64,000 nucleotides of DNA from Mycobacterium sp. (GCA_023264735.1 JAHFVD010000023.1:27112-91111), one strand, 5' to 3'. Numbered from the stretch's first letter, positions 8,391 to 17,694 are shown. Program-made: numbers and translations. Notes: generated by a model from the sequence alone, not told the origin.

Positions 8391-8668
8391 CGCGACTTCC
8401 CCTGGACCTCAAGCAGCTTGGGCCGGACATCCACCAGATAGACGCCGGAGGCCACGGCAGCGATCGCCACACCGGTGACACCGAGGAACAGCGACAACAG
8501 TCCCGCGACACCGAGGATCACCAGCCACACCGGCTTGGTGAGCTTCTCGGCGGCGGCGTAAGCATCAGTCCGCTGCATCGCCGCGTGGACGAACGCGTAG
8601 ATGGTCACCGCGGTGACCATCCAGAACACGACTTCAAGAACAAGACCCGCCACACCTTGCAGCATCAC
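8387..8668 (-). CDS. Small DUF2516 membrane protein (Rv0476-like)
   Basis: 93 residues with two or three predicted membrane helices ([20 protein letters not shown], then [20 protein letters not shown] and [13 protein letters not shown]) and a charged tail. The aromatic N-terminal helix followed by [16 protein letters not shown] is the DUF2516 signature. It sits between hbhA and the DUF2599 gene on the same strand, as Rv0476 does. No enzymatic motif is visible and the function is unknown. Confidence 0.8.
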   Translation of the reverse strand: MMLQGVAGLVLEVVFWMVTAVTIYAFVHAAMQRTDAYAAAEKLTKPVWLVILGVAGLLSLFLGVTGVAIAAVASGVYLVDVRPKLLEVQGKSR

Positions 8669-8705
8669 AACTACAAGCGTAGGCGGGTCTTGTCCTTAGA
8701 CGAAA

Positions 8706-9299
8706 TTACTTCTGGGTGACCTTCTTGGCCGGAGCCTTCTTGGCCGGAGCCTTCTTGGCGGCAGCCTTGGCCGGAGCGGCCTTCTTGGCGGGGGCCTTCT
8801 TGGCCGGGGCCTTCTTGGCCGGCAGGTCGACGCCCACCAGCTTGGCGGCCCGCTCACCGACGGCGCGGGTCTGCGACGAGACGTTGCCCAGCGCTTCCTG
8901 GGTCAGCTCGACAGCCTGGTCGACGTAGCCCTCGGCACGAGCGGCGACGTCCTTGATCTCGGGCTGGTTGCGCAGGCGCTCGAGGGCGGCCTCGCCACGC
9001 TCGACGAGGCTGTTGTAGGTCGCGGTGGCGGACTCGACGTAGCCTTCCGCAGCCTTACGCAGCTCTTCGGTGGACAGCTTGCCGCGCAGTTCCTCGGCAC
9101 GGGCAGGCAGGTCTTCCTGCAGCTTGGTCAGCGCCGCGCGACGCTCGTCGACGCGGGTGCTGGCCTCGGAACGGGCCTCCTCGGCGCGATCGCGCAGGGT
9201 CGCCAGGATCTCGTTGACGGTGGCCAGGGCCAGATCGGCGGCACCGACAGCAGCGAGCAGCGGGGCCTTCAGGTCTTCTACGTTGGTGTTCTCAGCCAT
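8706..9299 (-). CDS. hbhA: Heparin-binding hemagglutinin HbhA
   Basis: Surface-associated adhesin that binds sulfated glycans; in mycobacteria it also associates with lipid inclusions. 197 residues: an N-terminal helix ([19 protein letters not shown]), a long coiled coil from about residue 40 to 130, and a C-terminal lysine-rich domain built of KKAPAKKA repeats, which is the heparin-binding part and the region methylated in M. tuberculosis. The AAAGGAG ribosome-binding site lies 8 bases before the ATG. It follows the XRE regulator on the same strand with a 63-bp gap, as Rv0475 follows Rv0474. Confidence 0.97.
   Translation of the reverse strand: MAENTNVEDLKAPLLAAVGAADLALATVNEILATLRDRAEEARSEASTRVDERRAALTKLQEDLPARAEELRGKLSTEELRKAAEGYVESATATYNSLVERGEAALERLRNQPEIKDVAARAEGYVDQAVELTQEALGNVSSQTRAVGERAAKLVGVDLPAKKAPAKKAPAKKAAPAKAAAKKAPAKKAPAKKVTQK
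8709..8820 (-). repeat. In-frame Lys/Ala/Pro codon repeats of hbhA
   Basis: Imperfect tandem repeats of a 15- to 18-bp unit around CTTCTTGGCCGGAGC (plus-strand view) that encode the KKAPAKKA units of the HbhA C-terminus. The unit number is expected to vary between strains. It is a coding repeat and not a mobile or CRISPR structure. Confidence 0.8.
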
Positions 9300-9362
9300 G
9301 TCATGGCTCCTTTCAGATTTGGAATCAGTTGTCAGTTAACGGAATTCAGGGCTGGTCTGTTG

Positions 9363-9755
9363 TTACTCAGTCGACAGCTCCTCACGGGCAGCTTCGTTCT
9401 GCTGACAGAACGACGTGTAGATGTCGAGCAGCACCTGCTTCTGACGCTCGGTGATCACGGTGTCTCCGATGATCGCGTCGTGCACCTGGCTCGGCTCTCC
9501 GGGCTCGAGCATCCCTGCCCGGATGTAGAGCACCTCGGCCGACAGTCGCAGCGCCTTGGCAATCTGGCTCAGTACCTCCGCAGAGGGTTTCCGCAGACCT
9601 CGTTCGATCTGGCTGAGGTACGGATTGCTGACACCGGCCTTCTCGGCCAACTGTCGCACCGAGACCTGAGCGGCTTCACGCTGCGCCCTGATGAAGCCGC
9701 CGATGTCATGCGCAGCAGTGGCCACCACGGCCTGAAGATCGCCGTCTTGCGCCAT
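9363..9755 (-). CDS. XRE-family transcriptional regulator (Rv0474-like)
   Basis: 130 residues. A helix-turn-helix lies at about residues 20-75 (IRAQREAAQVSVRQLAEKAG, then SNPYLSQIERGLRKPSAEVL), the typical Cro/C1 pattern. A short C-terminal region with a single Cys follows. It is the first gene of the hbhA unit. Rv0474 in M. tuberculosis has been described as a copper-responsive regulator; I did not verify that the metal-binding residues are kept here. A strong GGGAGGTG Shine-Dalgarno precedes the ATG. The upstream promoter carries a palindrome across its -35 box, which suggests autoregulation. Confidence 0.88.
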   Translation of the reverse strand: MAQDGDLQAVVATAAHDIGGFIRAQREAAQVSVRQLAEKAGVSNPYLSQIERGLRKPSAEVLSQIAKALRLSAEVLYIRAGMLEPGEPSQVHDAIIGDTVITERQKQVLLDIYTSFCQQNEAAREELSTE

Positions 9756-9799
9756 GGTTCACCTCCCGTCGCGTTGGGTATCCGGTGCGTACGGACGCC

Positions 9800-9836
9800 A
9801 CACTACGTGGGGGTGCTAACTTTTGCAAGCACTTGC
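9800..9836 (-). promoter_or_regulatory. Promoter of XRE-hbhA unit with palindrome over -35
   Basis: Minus-strand -35 TTGCAA (9828-9823) and -10 TAGTGT (9805-9800) are separated by 17 bp. The palindrome GCAAG-CA-CTTGC (9825-9836) covers the -35 box. XRE repressors commonly bind such short dyads, so an autoregulatory operator is likely. A leader of about 40 nt and the GGGAGGTG ribosome-binding site follow. Confidence 0.5.
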
Positions 9837-9845
9837 TAGCGCAGG

Positions 9846-11180
9846 TCAGAACATGAATTGCGCCACAGTGTAGATAATCAAGCCGGCCAGAGCGCCCACC
9901 ACCGTGCCATTGATCCTGATGAATTGCAGGTCACGGCCGACGTGCAATTCGATCCGCCGACTGGCTTCCTCGGCGTCCCAGCGCTCGATGGTGTCGGTGA
10001 TGATCGTGGTGATCTCGGACCCGTACTGGCCGACCAGATGCTGGGCCCCGCGCACGACCCAGTTGTTCACCTTGTCGCGCAACTCGGCGTCGTCGCGCAA
10101 GGACTCCCCGATGCTCACGATCGAATCGGTGATCCTCGTGCGCAGCGCACTCGACGGGTCATCGACGCCGTCAAGCACCAAGCGCTTCAACGTCTTCCAC
10201 GCGGTTTCGGCCGCTCGCGTGACTTCATCGCGCGCCATCAGCTGTTCCTTGACCGCCTCCGCGCGGGCGATCGTCGCGTCGTCGTTCTGCAGATCGTTGG
10301 CGAATTCGAACAGGAAACGCGTAGCCGATTGGCGCAGTTCATGATTCGGGTCACGGCGCACCTTGTCGGTGAAATCCATCAGCTCACGGTGGATCCGGTC
10401 GCCCACCAGCGTGTCGACGAATCGCGGTGACCACGTCGGTGAGTCGCGGGTGACGACGCGTTCGATGGTGTCCCCTGCGTTGAGCGCCCATTGGAAGGCC
10501 CGGTCGCACAGCAGCTGAATCAGCGCCTCCTGGCGGTTCTCGGCCAACAGCTGCGCCAGCACCCGGCCCACAGGCGGCCCCCACTGCGGCTCGGCAAGCC
10601 GTTTGACGATCGTGCGGTCGATCACCTGCTGGATGTCGTCGTCGTTGAGCAGCTCGACGACCACCCGCAACACGGTGCCCGCCTCGCTGGCGACCCGGGC
10701 CGCGTGCGACGGCTCGGACAGCCACTTGCCCAGCCTGCCGGCCACCTCGGCGTCACGCAGCTTGGTCTCCACCACCTCCGGGGACAGGAAGTTCTCCCGC
10801 ACGAACGTGCCCAGCCCCTCACCGAGCTGATCCTTCTTGCGCTTGATGATCGCGGTGTGCGGGATCTTGAGGCCCAATGGGTGACGGAACAGCGCCGTGA
10901 CGGCGAACCAATCGGCCAGCGCACCGACCATGCCCGCCTCGGCAGCCGCCCCCACGTAACCGATCCACGCCGGTCCGCCTTGGGCCTGACCCCATCGGCA
11001 TACCAGGAAGATCACCGTGGCACCGATCAGAAAACTCAGCGCGAAGGCCTTCATCCGGCGCAGCCCACGGCGCCGTTGCGCGTCCGCCTCCGGGTCGGCC
11101 CCGGCAAACGACTCCGCTAACGACGTGCCCGCGCGGGCTACCTCCGTCGGCAACGCCGGGAGGCGGTGTTTGGCTGCCAC
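9846..11180 (-). CDS. DUF445 membrane protein (Rv0473-like)
   Basis: 444 residues. Two membrane helices lie near the N-terminus (AFALSFLIGATVIFLVC and the AEAGMVGALADWFAVTALF region) and one at the extreme C-terminus (GTVVGALAGLIIYTVAQFMF), with a long helical soluble part between them. The segment GALADWFAVTALFRHPLGLK is the DUF445/YjiN signature. The predicted topology is a membrane-anchored helical bundle; function is unknown. The GTG start at 11180 gives the same N-terminus as Rv0473. It diverges from the TetR gene, as in M. tuberculosis. Confidence 0.85.
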   Translation of the reverse strand: MAAKHRLPALPTEVARAGTSLAESFAGADPEADAQRRRGLRRMKAFALSFLIGATVIFLVCRWGQAQGGPAWIGYVGAAAEAGMVGALADWFAVTALFRHPLGLKIPHTAIIKRKKDQLGEGLGTFVRENFLSPEVVETKLRDAEVAGRLGKWLSEPSHAARVASEAGTVLRVVVELLNDDDIQQVIDRTIVKRLAEPQWGPPVGRVLAQLLAENRQEALIQLLCDRAFQWALNAGDTIERVVTRDSPTWSPRFVDTLVGDRIHRELMDFTDKVRRDPNHELRQSATRFLFEFANDLQNDDATIARAEAVKEQLMARDEVTRAAETAWKTLKRLVLDGVDDPSSALRTRITDSIVSIGESLRDDAELRDKVNNWVVRGAQHLVGQYGSEITTIITDTIERWDAEEASRRIELHVGRDLQFIRINGTVVGALAGLIIYTVAQFMF

Positions 11181-11263
11181 TCCTACATCATCCGCTATCC
11201 GGCGAGCCAGTTAATGTGACCCTGCCCTTTGGTTAGACAGTAGAATCGTTGAGAACGAGGGGA

Positions 11264-11980
11264 ATGGACTTCGCGATAGTGGCACAGCAGATTAACCACG
11301 GGCCTGCCAAGACCGATGGTCGCAAGCGACGCTGGCACCAGCACAAGGTCGAACGCCGCACCGAGTTGGTGGACGGCGCGCTCGAAGCTGTCCGGCAGCG
11401 TGGCCACGATGTCAGCATGGACGAAATAGCTGCGGAAATCGGCGTGTCCAAGACCGTGCTGTACCGCTACTTCGTCGACAAGAACGATCTGACAACCGCG
11501 GTCATGATGCGCTTCGCACAGACCCTACTGATCCCCAATATGGCCGCGGCATTGTCGTCGAATATGGACGGTTTCGACCTCACTCGCGAGATCATCCGGG
11601 TCTACGTAGACACCGTCGCCAACGAGCCCGAGCCCTACCGATTTGTGATGGCAAACAGTTCGGCCAGCAAAAACAAAGTGATTGCAGACTCGGAGCAAAT
11701 CATCGCCAGGATGCTCGCGGTGGTGCTGCGCAGGCGCATGTCGAGAGCCGGGATGAACACGGGCGGGGTCGAGCCCTGGTCCAATCTGATCGTCGGTGGA
11801 GTCCAGTTGGCGACGCACTCGTGGATAACGAATCCGCGGATGACCAGTGACGAGCTGATCGATTACCTGACCATGCTGTGCTGGAACGCGCTGTGCGGCA
11901 TCGTCGAAGCCGGCGGCTCGTTGGGCATGTTCAACGCCAGTCCGCACCCGTCACCGGTGCTACCGCCCAACCTTATTTGA
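11264..11980 (+). CDS. TetR-family regulator (Rv0472c-like)
   Basis: 238 residues. A basic N-terminal arm (GRKRRWHQHKVERR) precedes the TetR helix-turn-helix at about residues 30-75 (DGALEAVRQRG, MDEIAAEIGVSKTVLYRYF, DKNDL). An all-helical ligand-binding domain follows, ending in a Pro-rich tail. The gene is divergent from the DUF445 gene. I chose ATG 11264 because a TAGAAT -10 (11241-11246) and a GAGGGG sequence lie just upstream. TTG 11249 and GTG 11279 are alternatives. Ligand and targets are unknown. Confidence 0.85.
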   Translation: MDFAIVAQQINHGPAKTDGRKRRWHQHKVERRTELVDGALEAVRQRGHDVSMDEIAAEIGVSKTVLYRYFVDKNDLTTAVMMRFAQTLLIPNMAAALSSNMDGFDLTREIIRVYVDTVANEPEPYRFVMANSSASKNKVIADSEQIIARMLAVVLRRRMSRAGMNTGGVEPWSNLIVGGVQLATHSWITNPRMTSDELIDYLTMLCWNALCGIVEAGGSLGMFNASPHPSPVLPPNLI

Positions 11981-12192
11981 GATACGGGCCGAGCAATGTG
12001 TCCCACGAGCTGCTCAGCTTGGCGTACTCGTCCTCGCAGCCGTCGGCGCGGTCCTGGGGCAGCGAGCCGTTCTTGACCAGATCGGCGTTGCCGACGGGAT
12101 CGGCGCCATAGACCCAGCATTCGAGGTTGTACATGCGGGCGAGGTCCAGCGAGTGCACATCCGAAAGCTGGCCTTCGTCGATCTCACGGGAC
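11973..12192 (-). pseudogene. 3' remnant of DUF4344-type secreted protein gene
   Basis: The minus-strand frame ends at TAA 11973 and reads back through SDVHSLDLARMYNLECWVYG, then LPQDRADGCEDEYAKLSSSW and TLLGPYLK. This is the C-terminal end of DUF4344 putative metallopeptidases, including the CEDEYAKL..SW signature. The N-terminal two thirds, with the signal peptide and HExxH motif expected for the family, are missing. The recognisable homology stops near 12190, exactly where a second gene fragment on the other strand begins. The fragment overlaps the TetR stop by a few bases. Confidence 0.7.
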
Positions 12193-12196
12193 CCGG

Positions 12197-12355
12197 TTGC
12201 ACGACGAGGACTACGGCCTGGCATTCCGGCTGGGCAGCGACCTGCGCAAGCCGGTCGACGGAGCGCTGCCGGCCATCCGCGGGGACGGCACGTATCAAAC
12301 GATCTACCGGAAGTGGTTCGGCCCGGACGAACACGCGTCCGGCGAGCACAATTGA
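12197..12355 (+). pseudogene. 3' remnant of amino-acid ABC transporter binding protein gene (GlnH type)
   Basis: A plus-strand frame with TGA at 12353-12355 encodes HDEDYGLAFRLGSDLRKPVD, then GALPAIRGDGTYQTIYRKWF. This is the standard C-terminal end of family 3 extracellular solute-binding proteins (glutamine/polar amino acid uptake). About 52 codons remain of an expected 280-320, and there is no signal peptide and no start. It is the mirror partner of the DUF4344 remnant: both genes have lost their 5' parts at the same point. Confidence 0.72.
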
Positions 12356-12372
12356 TACGCGACGTCGCCGAC

Positions 12373-12378
12373 TAGTGT
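12373..12378 (+). promoter_or_regulatory. -10 box of PPK2 gene, leaderless geometry
   Basis: TAGTGT followed by 8 nt and ATG at 12387. No ribosome-binding site is present. Confidence 0.5.
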
Positions 12379-12386
12379 CGTCGGCT

Positions 12387-13244
12387 ATGACCGATCTGCC
12401 GTGTGAATGGACCCACGAGCCGCGCAAGATCCTGAAGTTCCGCCCGGGTAGCAAGGTCGCCGACATCGACCCGAACTCCACTCCGGGATACTCCGGCGCC
12501 AAGGACGGTTCGGAGTCGGTGCAGGCCGAGCGCAACGAGCGCTTCGCGGGCCTGCAGGAGATGCTCTACGCCAATGGCAAGTCCGGCGACAACCGTTCCC
12601 TGCTGTTGGTGCTGCAGGGTATGGACACCGCGGGCAAGGGCGGCATCGTCAAGCATGTCGTGGGAGCCGGTGACCCAATGGGCATCCGCTACACCGGTTT
12701 CGGCGTTCCGAGCGAAGAAGAGCGCGCCCACCACTACCTGTGGCGCATCCGCAAGGCGCTACCGCCCGGCGGAAATATCGGGGTATTCGACCGATCCCAC
12801 TACGAGGACGTACTCGTGGTCCGGGTTCACGACCTGGTGCCACGCGACGTGTGGGAACCGCGCTACGACGAGATCAACGCCTTCGAGAAGGAGCTCGTCG
12901 ACTCCGGGACCACGATCGTCAAGTGTGCGATGTTCGTCTCCCTCGACGAGCAGAGGCGCCGCCTGGCCGAACGTCTCGACCGGCCCGACAAATACTGGAA
13001 GTACAACCCGGGGGACATCACCGAGCGTCTGCTGTGGCCGGCTTACAAGGAGGCGTATCAGGCTGTGCTGGACCGGACTTCGACCGATCACGCCCCGTGG
13101 TTCGTGATCCCGTGCGACAGGAAGTGGTACAGCCGCCTTGCCATCAACGAGTTGCTGATCGAGGCACTCAAGGGCATGGGGCTGTCCTGGCCGCCCGCTG
13201 GCTTCGACATCGAGGCCGAGAAGAAGCGGTTGGCGCAGGCCTGA
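12387..13244 (+). CDS. Polyphosphate kinase 2 family nucleotide phosphotransferase
   Basis: 285-residue cytosolic enzyme of the PPK2 family, which moves phosphate between polyphosphate and nucleotides. Walker A is GMDTAGKGG (78-86) and the Walker-B-like segment is FDRSHYEDV (from 134), with the lid region LDEQRRRLAERLDRPDKYWK. The KILKFRPG N-terminus and the absence of the acidic N-terminal tail separate it from the second PPK2 at 39.6 kb. By general similarity it belongs to the group annotated as polyphosphate:AMP/ADP phosphotransferase, but substrate preference cannot be read from sequence. It converges on umaA with a 3-bp gap. Confidence 0.9.
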   Translation: MTDLPCEWTHEPRKILKFRPGSKVADIDPNSTPGYSGAKDGSESVQAERNERFAGLQEMLYANGKSGDNRSLLLVLQGMDTAGKGGIVKHVVGAGDPMGIRYTGFGVPSEEERAHHYLWRIRKALPPGGNIGVFDRSHYEDVLVVRVHDLVPRDVWEPRYDEINAFEKELVDSGTTIVKCAMFVSLDEQRRRLAERLDRPDKYWKYNPGDITERLLWPAYKEAYQAVLDRTSTDHAPWFVIPCDRKWYSRLAINELLIEALKGMGLSWPPAGFDIEAEKKRLAQA

Positions 13245-13247
13245 CGG

Positions 13248-14144
<897 letters not shown>

Positions 14145-14260
14145 TTACTCATATGGTCGGATGCCGCGAAAAGCGGTTTTGCTGCAACGGCCCCCCGACC
14201 AAAACCAGGAGCCTAGTCAATCCTTCTGGGAAATGCACAAGGCGCGGGGTGGCGCAGGCG

Positions 14261-15115
14261 TCAGTAGGTGTAGAAGCCTTGCCCGGACTTCTTGCCCAAC
14301 AACCCGGCCTCGACCATGCGCAGCAGCAGCGGCGGCGGGGCGTAGTGCGCGTCCTTGAGTTCGGTGTACATCGAGTCGGCGATGAGCTTCATCGTGTCCA
14401 GACCGATGAGGTCCGAGAGCCGCAACGGCCCCATTGGATGCGAAAGGCCCGCGACGATGGCGGTGTCGACGTCCTCGATGGTGGCAACGCCGGCCTCGAC
14501 CATCCGGATGGCCGACAGCAGGTAGGGCACCAGCAGGGCATTGACGACGAATCCGGAACGGTCGCCGCAGCGCACCACCTTCTTACCGAGGACCTCGCTG
14601 GCGAACTGCTCGACCCTGGCGACGGCCCCATCGGAGGTGACCAGCGTGTTGATCACTTCGACCAGAGGCAACACCGGTACCGGGTTGAAGAAGTGCAGGC
14701 CCAGTACCCGGCTCGGGTTCTGGGTGGCCGCAGCGATTTTCATGATCGGGATGCTCGAGGTGTTCGACGCCAGCACCGCGTCGGGGTCGGTGATGATTCG
14801 GTCGAGTTCACCGAAGATCTTGGCCTTGACGGTCTCGTCCTCCACGATCGCCTCGATGACGAGCTGGCGATCGGCCATGTCGGCGAGATCGGTGGTGAAC
14901 GTCAGCCGGGCCAGCGCCGCGTCGCGATCGGCCTCGGTGAGCTTGCCCTTGCTCGCCGCCCGCTCGAGCGAGCCGGTGAGGCGGTTGCGGCCGCCTGCGA
15001 GGAGTTCCTCGGTCGGCTCGAAGACGACGACGTCTGCACCTGCCTTGGCCGCGACCTCGGCGATGCCGGAGCCCATCTGCCCCGCACCGACCACACCAAC
15101 TCGTTGAATGCTCAC
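14261..15115 (-). CDS. fadB2: 3-hydroxybutyryl-CoA dehydrogenase FadB2
   Basis: 284 residues. Oxidises 3-hydroxyacyl-CoA with NAD(P)+ in fatty acid breakdown, or runs in reverse. The Rossmann motif is VGVVGAGQMGSGIAEVAAKAG. The catalytic region is ASNTSSIPI and LHFFNPVPVLPLVEVI (His of the His-Glu pair), and the C-terminal domain contains RSGFVVNALLVPYLLSAIRM. The GTG start has GAGGAG five bases upstream. A strong 14-bp inverted repeat sits directly in front of this ribosome-binding site, between icl and this gene. Syntenic with Rv0468. Confidence 0.95.
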   Translation of the reverse strand: MSIQRVGVVGAGQMGSGIAEVAAKAGADVVVFEPTEELLAGGRNRLTGSLERAASKGKLTEADRDAALARLTFTTDLADMADRQLVIEAIVEDETVKAKIFGELDRIITDPDAVLASNTSSIPIMKIAAATQNPSRVLGLHFFNPVPVLPLVEVINTLVTSDGAVARVEQFASEVLGKKVVRCGDRSGFVVNALLVPYLLSAIRMVEAGVATIEDVDTAIVAGLSHPMGPLRLSDLIGLDTMKLIADSMYTELKDAHYAPPPLLLRMVEAGLLGKKSGQGFYTY

Positions 15116-15127
15116 GTCTTCTCCTCA

Positions 15128-15168
15128 CACATCAGGCCCCGCCCAATATAAGGACGGGGCCTGATGTG
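15128..15168. repeat. 14-bp perfect inverted repeat between icl and fadB2
   Basis: CACATCAGGCCCCG at 15128-15141 is the exact reverse complement of the sequence at 15155-15168, with a 13-bp A/T-rich loop that contains TATATT in the minus-strand sense. On the minus strand the hairpin begins 47 nt after the icl stop and ends one base before the GAGGAG ribosome-binding site of fadB2. It has no T-run, so it is not a standard terminator. A double-stranded operator around a TATATT -10, or an mRNA processing hairpin, both fit. Confidence 0.6.
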
Positions 15169-15215
15169 ACAAACAGCGGCTTAGTGACTCAGCCTTTTGG
15201 TTCCCTTCGCTGCGC

Positions 15216-16502
15216 TCAGTGGAACTGACCTTCTTCGGTCGAGCCCGCGAGAGCGGTCGTCGAGCTGGTCGGGTCCACGGTGGTGGCGATCCGGTCGAAG
15301 TAGCCGGCGCCGACCTCACGCTGGTGCTTCGTCGCGGTGTAGCCGCGCTCCTCGGCGGCGAACTCGCGCTCCTGGAGTTCGACGTAGGCGGTCATCTGGT
15401 TGCGGGCGTAGCCGTACGCCAGATCGAACATCGAGTAGTTCAGGGCGTGGAAGCCGGCCAGAGTGATGAACTGGAACTTGAAGCCCATCGCGCCGAGCTC
15501 CTTCTGGAACCGGGCGATGGTCGAATCGTCCAGGTGCTTGCGCCAGTTGAACGACGGCGAGCAGTTGTACGCCAGCATCTGGTCGGGGAACTCGCTCTTG
15601 ACGCCCTCGGCGAAGCGGCGGGCCAGGTCCAGGTCCGGGGTACCGGTCTCCATCCAGATCAGGTCGGAGTACGGCGCGTAGGACTTGGCGCGCGCGATGC
15701 ACGGCTCGAGTCCGTTCTTCACCCGGTAGAAGCCCTCGGCGGTGCGCTCACCGGTGACGAACGGCTTGTCGCGGTCGTCGACGTCGGAGGTGATGAGCGT
15801 GGCGGCCTCGGCGTCGGTGCGGGCGATGACGACCGTGGGGACGTCAGCCACGTCGGCGGCCAGCCGGGCCGAGGTCAGGGTGCGGATGTGCTGCTGGGTC
15901 GGGATCAGCACCTTGCCACCGAGGTGGCCGCACTTCTTCTCCGAGGCCAGCTGATCTTCCCAGTGCGAGCCCGCGACACCGGCGGCGATCATCGCCTTCT
16001 GCAGCTCGTAGACGTTCAGCGCGCCACCGAAACCGGCCTCACCGTCTGCGACGATCGGGGCCAGCCAGTTCTCCACCGAGGTGTCGCCCTCGACCTTGGC
16101 GATCTCGTCGGCGCGCAGCAGCGCGTTGTTGATGCGGCGCACCACCTGCGGCACCGAGTTGGCCGGGTAGAGGCTCTGGTCGGGGTAGGTGTGACCCGAC
16201 AGGTTCGCGTCACCGGCGACCTGCCAACCCGACAGGTAGATGGCCTTCAGGCCGGCGCGGACCTGCTGGACGGCCATGTTGCCGGTCAGGGCGCCGAGCG
16301 CGTTGACGAACTCCATGTCGTGCAGTTGGTTCCAGAGCACCTCGGCGCCGCGGCGGGCCAGGGTGGCCTCCTCGACGACGCTGCCCTGCAGCGCGACGAC
16401 GTCGGCCGGGGTGTAGGTCCGGGTCAGGCCCTTCCAGCGGGGATTGGTATCCCAGTCGTGCTGGATTTCTTCTGCGGTCTTCGGCTGGCCAACGGTGGAC
16501 AT
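15216..16502 (-). CDS. icl1: Isocitrate lyase
   Basis: 428 residues. Splits isocitrate to glyoxylate and succinate in the glyoxylate shunt, and in mycobacteria also cleaves methylisocitrate. The catalytic signature [10 protein letters not shown] places the active-site Cys at residue 191, as in M. tuberculosis Icl1. The [15 protein letters not shown] region and [10 protein letters not shown] supply metal and substrate contacts. AAGGAG precedes the ATG. It is followed by fadB2. The transcriptional regulator ramB lies two genes upstream, and a TTTGCAAA palindrome lies in the icl promoter region. Confidence 0.97.
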   Translation of the reverse strand: MSTVGQPKTAEEIQHDWDTNPRWKGLTRTYTPADVVALQGSVVEEATLARRGAEVLWNQLHDMEFVNALGALTGNMAVQQVRAGLKAIYLSGWQVAGDANLSGHTYPDQSLYPANSVPQVVRRINNALLRADEIAKVEGDTSVENWLAPIVADGEAGFGGALNVYELQKAMIAAGVAGSHWEDQLASEKKCGHLGGKVLIPTQQHIRTLTSARLAADVADVPTVVIARTDAEAATLITSDVDDRDKPFVTGERTAEGFYRVKNGLEPCIARAKSYAPYSDLIWMETGTPDLDLARRFAEGVKSEFPDQMLAYNCSPSFNWRKHLDDSTIARFQKELGAMGFKFQFITLAGFHALNYSMFDLAYGYARNQMTAYVELQEREFAAEERGYTATKHQREVGAGYFDRIATTVDPTSSTTALAGSTEEGQFH

Positions 16503-16655
16503 GCCTACTCCTTCTCAATCGAGGTGCCACCTTGACGGGAAGTGAACTGTTAACGCCAACGCAGCTGAGCTTGTGTGCTTACACGAGCATGCCTCGCATC
16601 ATTAGTGCAGTTCAAGCCGTTGTGAGTGCCAATTTTCGCCAACAGCACCGGTGAG

Positions 16656-16672
16656 TTTGCAAAGATTGCGAA
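16656..16672. promoter_or_regulatory. Putative RamB/PrpR operator upstream of icl1
   Basis: The palindrome TTTGCAAA (16656-16663), inside GAGTTTGCAAAG, is followed by TTGCGAA (16666-16672). RamB sites in corynebacteria and PrpR sites in mycobacteria are both built on TTTGCAAA, and both regulators act on icl. The site is about 155 bp before the icl start and in the same locus as ramB. Which of the two proteins binds cannot be read from sequence. Confidence 0.5.
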
Positions 16673-16760
16673 GGTCGCCCTCGCCTGAACCGGTTCAGAA
16701 GTTACCGTCGGGTAGCACCTTTTCGCAGGTCAGTACGCTTGTACTGTTAAACCGCGTCAC

Positions 16761-17582
16761 TCAGAGCGGGAAGATCGCGGCGAGCGCTTTGATCTCCTCG
16801 CCCACGACGTATGTGAGCGTTCTAACAGTGCGATCGGTCAGCTCCGGACCGAACTTGTCGGTAGACCCGGGCGGATAGACGTGCACCAGAATTTCGAGCT
16901 TGTCGCCCAGCGCCACCGGCGCATCGTGCTCGATGGTCACGCGCAGTGGGGCTTCGAACAACTCGGGATGGGGAGCCAGGAACTCCTCGACGACCTTCCA
17001 GTACACCGAGTTGTTGACGTGGTCGAACAGGTCGATGTCGCTGACGCGGATGGGGAAGTCGCGGATTTCGGTGGCGTCGTGGCGCGCGCCGGCACTCAGA
17101 TAGGACTTCCACCGCAGCCGGCCTTCGGTGGTGGTCCGCTTCAGGCCGTCCAAGAAGTCGTCGGAGATGCGGGCCGGCCCCTGGGTCTCCCGGTTGATGT
17201 TGATCCAGAACGCCTCGGATTCAATGAGCCCGCCCTTGCGACCATCTATGCGGACCCGCATCTCACACCAGCGATTCGAGGTGCCCGAACACCAGCGCCG
17301 CATCCGCAGCACGTCGTGGAATTCGATGGGGCGGATCAGGTCGACCATGGTGCGCCGGACGATCCACAACGGATGGGTTTCCTCTTGGCCCATCTCACGC
17401 AGTTGGTCCTGTCCGACGTCCTGGATGTGACGGCAGGCCGCGTCGAGTCGCAGCCGGCCGGCGCGGTCGATATCGCCGACGCGAAGGGGCCATTCTCGGT
17501 CGAAGACATCGGGGTTCGGATCGGGGACCGGCATCAGCACCTTCGCCAACCCGGTGTTCGCGGTGCGCTGCGGTGCACTCAT
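16761..17582 (-). CDS. Acyl-ACP thioesterase-like protein (Rv0466-like)
   Basis: 273 residues with two hotdog-type halves. N-terminal: WPLRVGDIDRAGRLRLDAAC RHIQD followed by WIVRRTMVDL and RRWCSGTSNRWCEMR. C-terminal: RVSDIDLFDHVNNSVYWKVV, whose Asp/Asn/His cluster is the FatA-type active site. The reaction expected is hydrolysis of acyl-ACP or acyl-CoA to free acids. ATG 17582 has GAGG five bases upstream and matches the start of Rv0466; longer starts add a Gly-rich segment that is not conserved. Divergent from ramB. Confidence 0.82.
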   Translation of the reverse strand: MSAPQRTANTGLAKVLMPVPDPNPDVFDREWPLRVGDIDRAGRLRLDAACRHIQDVGQDQLREMGQEETHPLWIVRRTMVDLIRPIEFHDVLRMRRWCSGTSNRWCEMRVRIDGRKGGLIESEAFWININRETQGPARISDDFLDGLKRTTTEGRLRWKSYLSAGARHDATEIRDFPIRVSDIDLFDHVNNSVYWKVVEEFLAPHPELFEAPLRVTIEHDAPVALGDKLEILVHVYPPGSTDKFGPELTDRTVRTLTYVVGEEIKALAAIFPL

Positions 17583-17665
17583 CTTGCCTCGCCCTCTCCC
17601 CATCCCCACCCCAGCGCGATCATGCCAAAGGGCCAGTTGAATGCCAACCAACCTGCCTTGCCAAC

Positions 17666-17688
17666 GCTGCGAAGACGCTCTTCGCAGC
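17666..17688. promoter_or_regulatory. 9-bp inverted repeat at the ramB promoter
   Basis: GCTGCGAAG (17666-17674) and CTTCGCAGC (17680-17688) form a perfect dyad with a 5-bp centre. It ends 7 bp before the TAGGCT -10 box of ramB, so it would cover the -35 region, and it lies between the divergent thioesterase and ramB genes. It shares TGCGAAG with the second half-site in the icl promoter. An autoregulatory operator of RamB is the simplest reading. Confidence 0.45.
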
Positions 17689-17694
17689 CCTCGG

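Noticed and set aside
8709..8820. Short tandem repeats that could suggest a CRISPR or satellite
   Set aside because: The repeats are contiguous, without unique spacers, and encode the Lys-rich HbhA tail.
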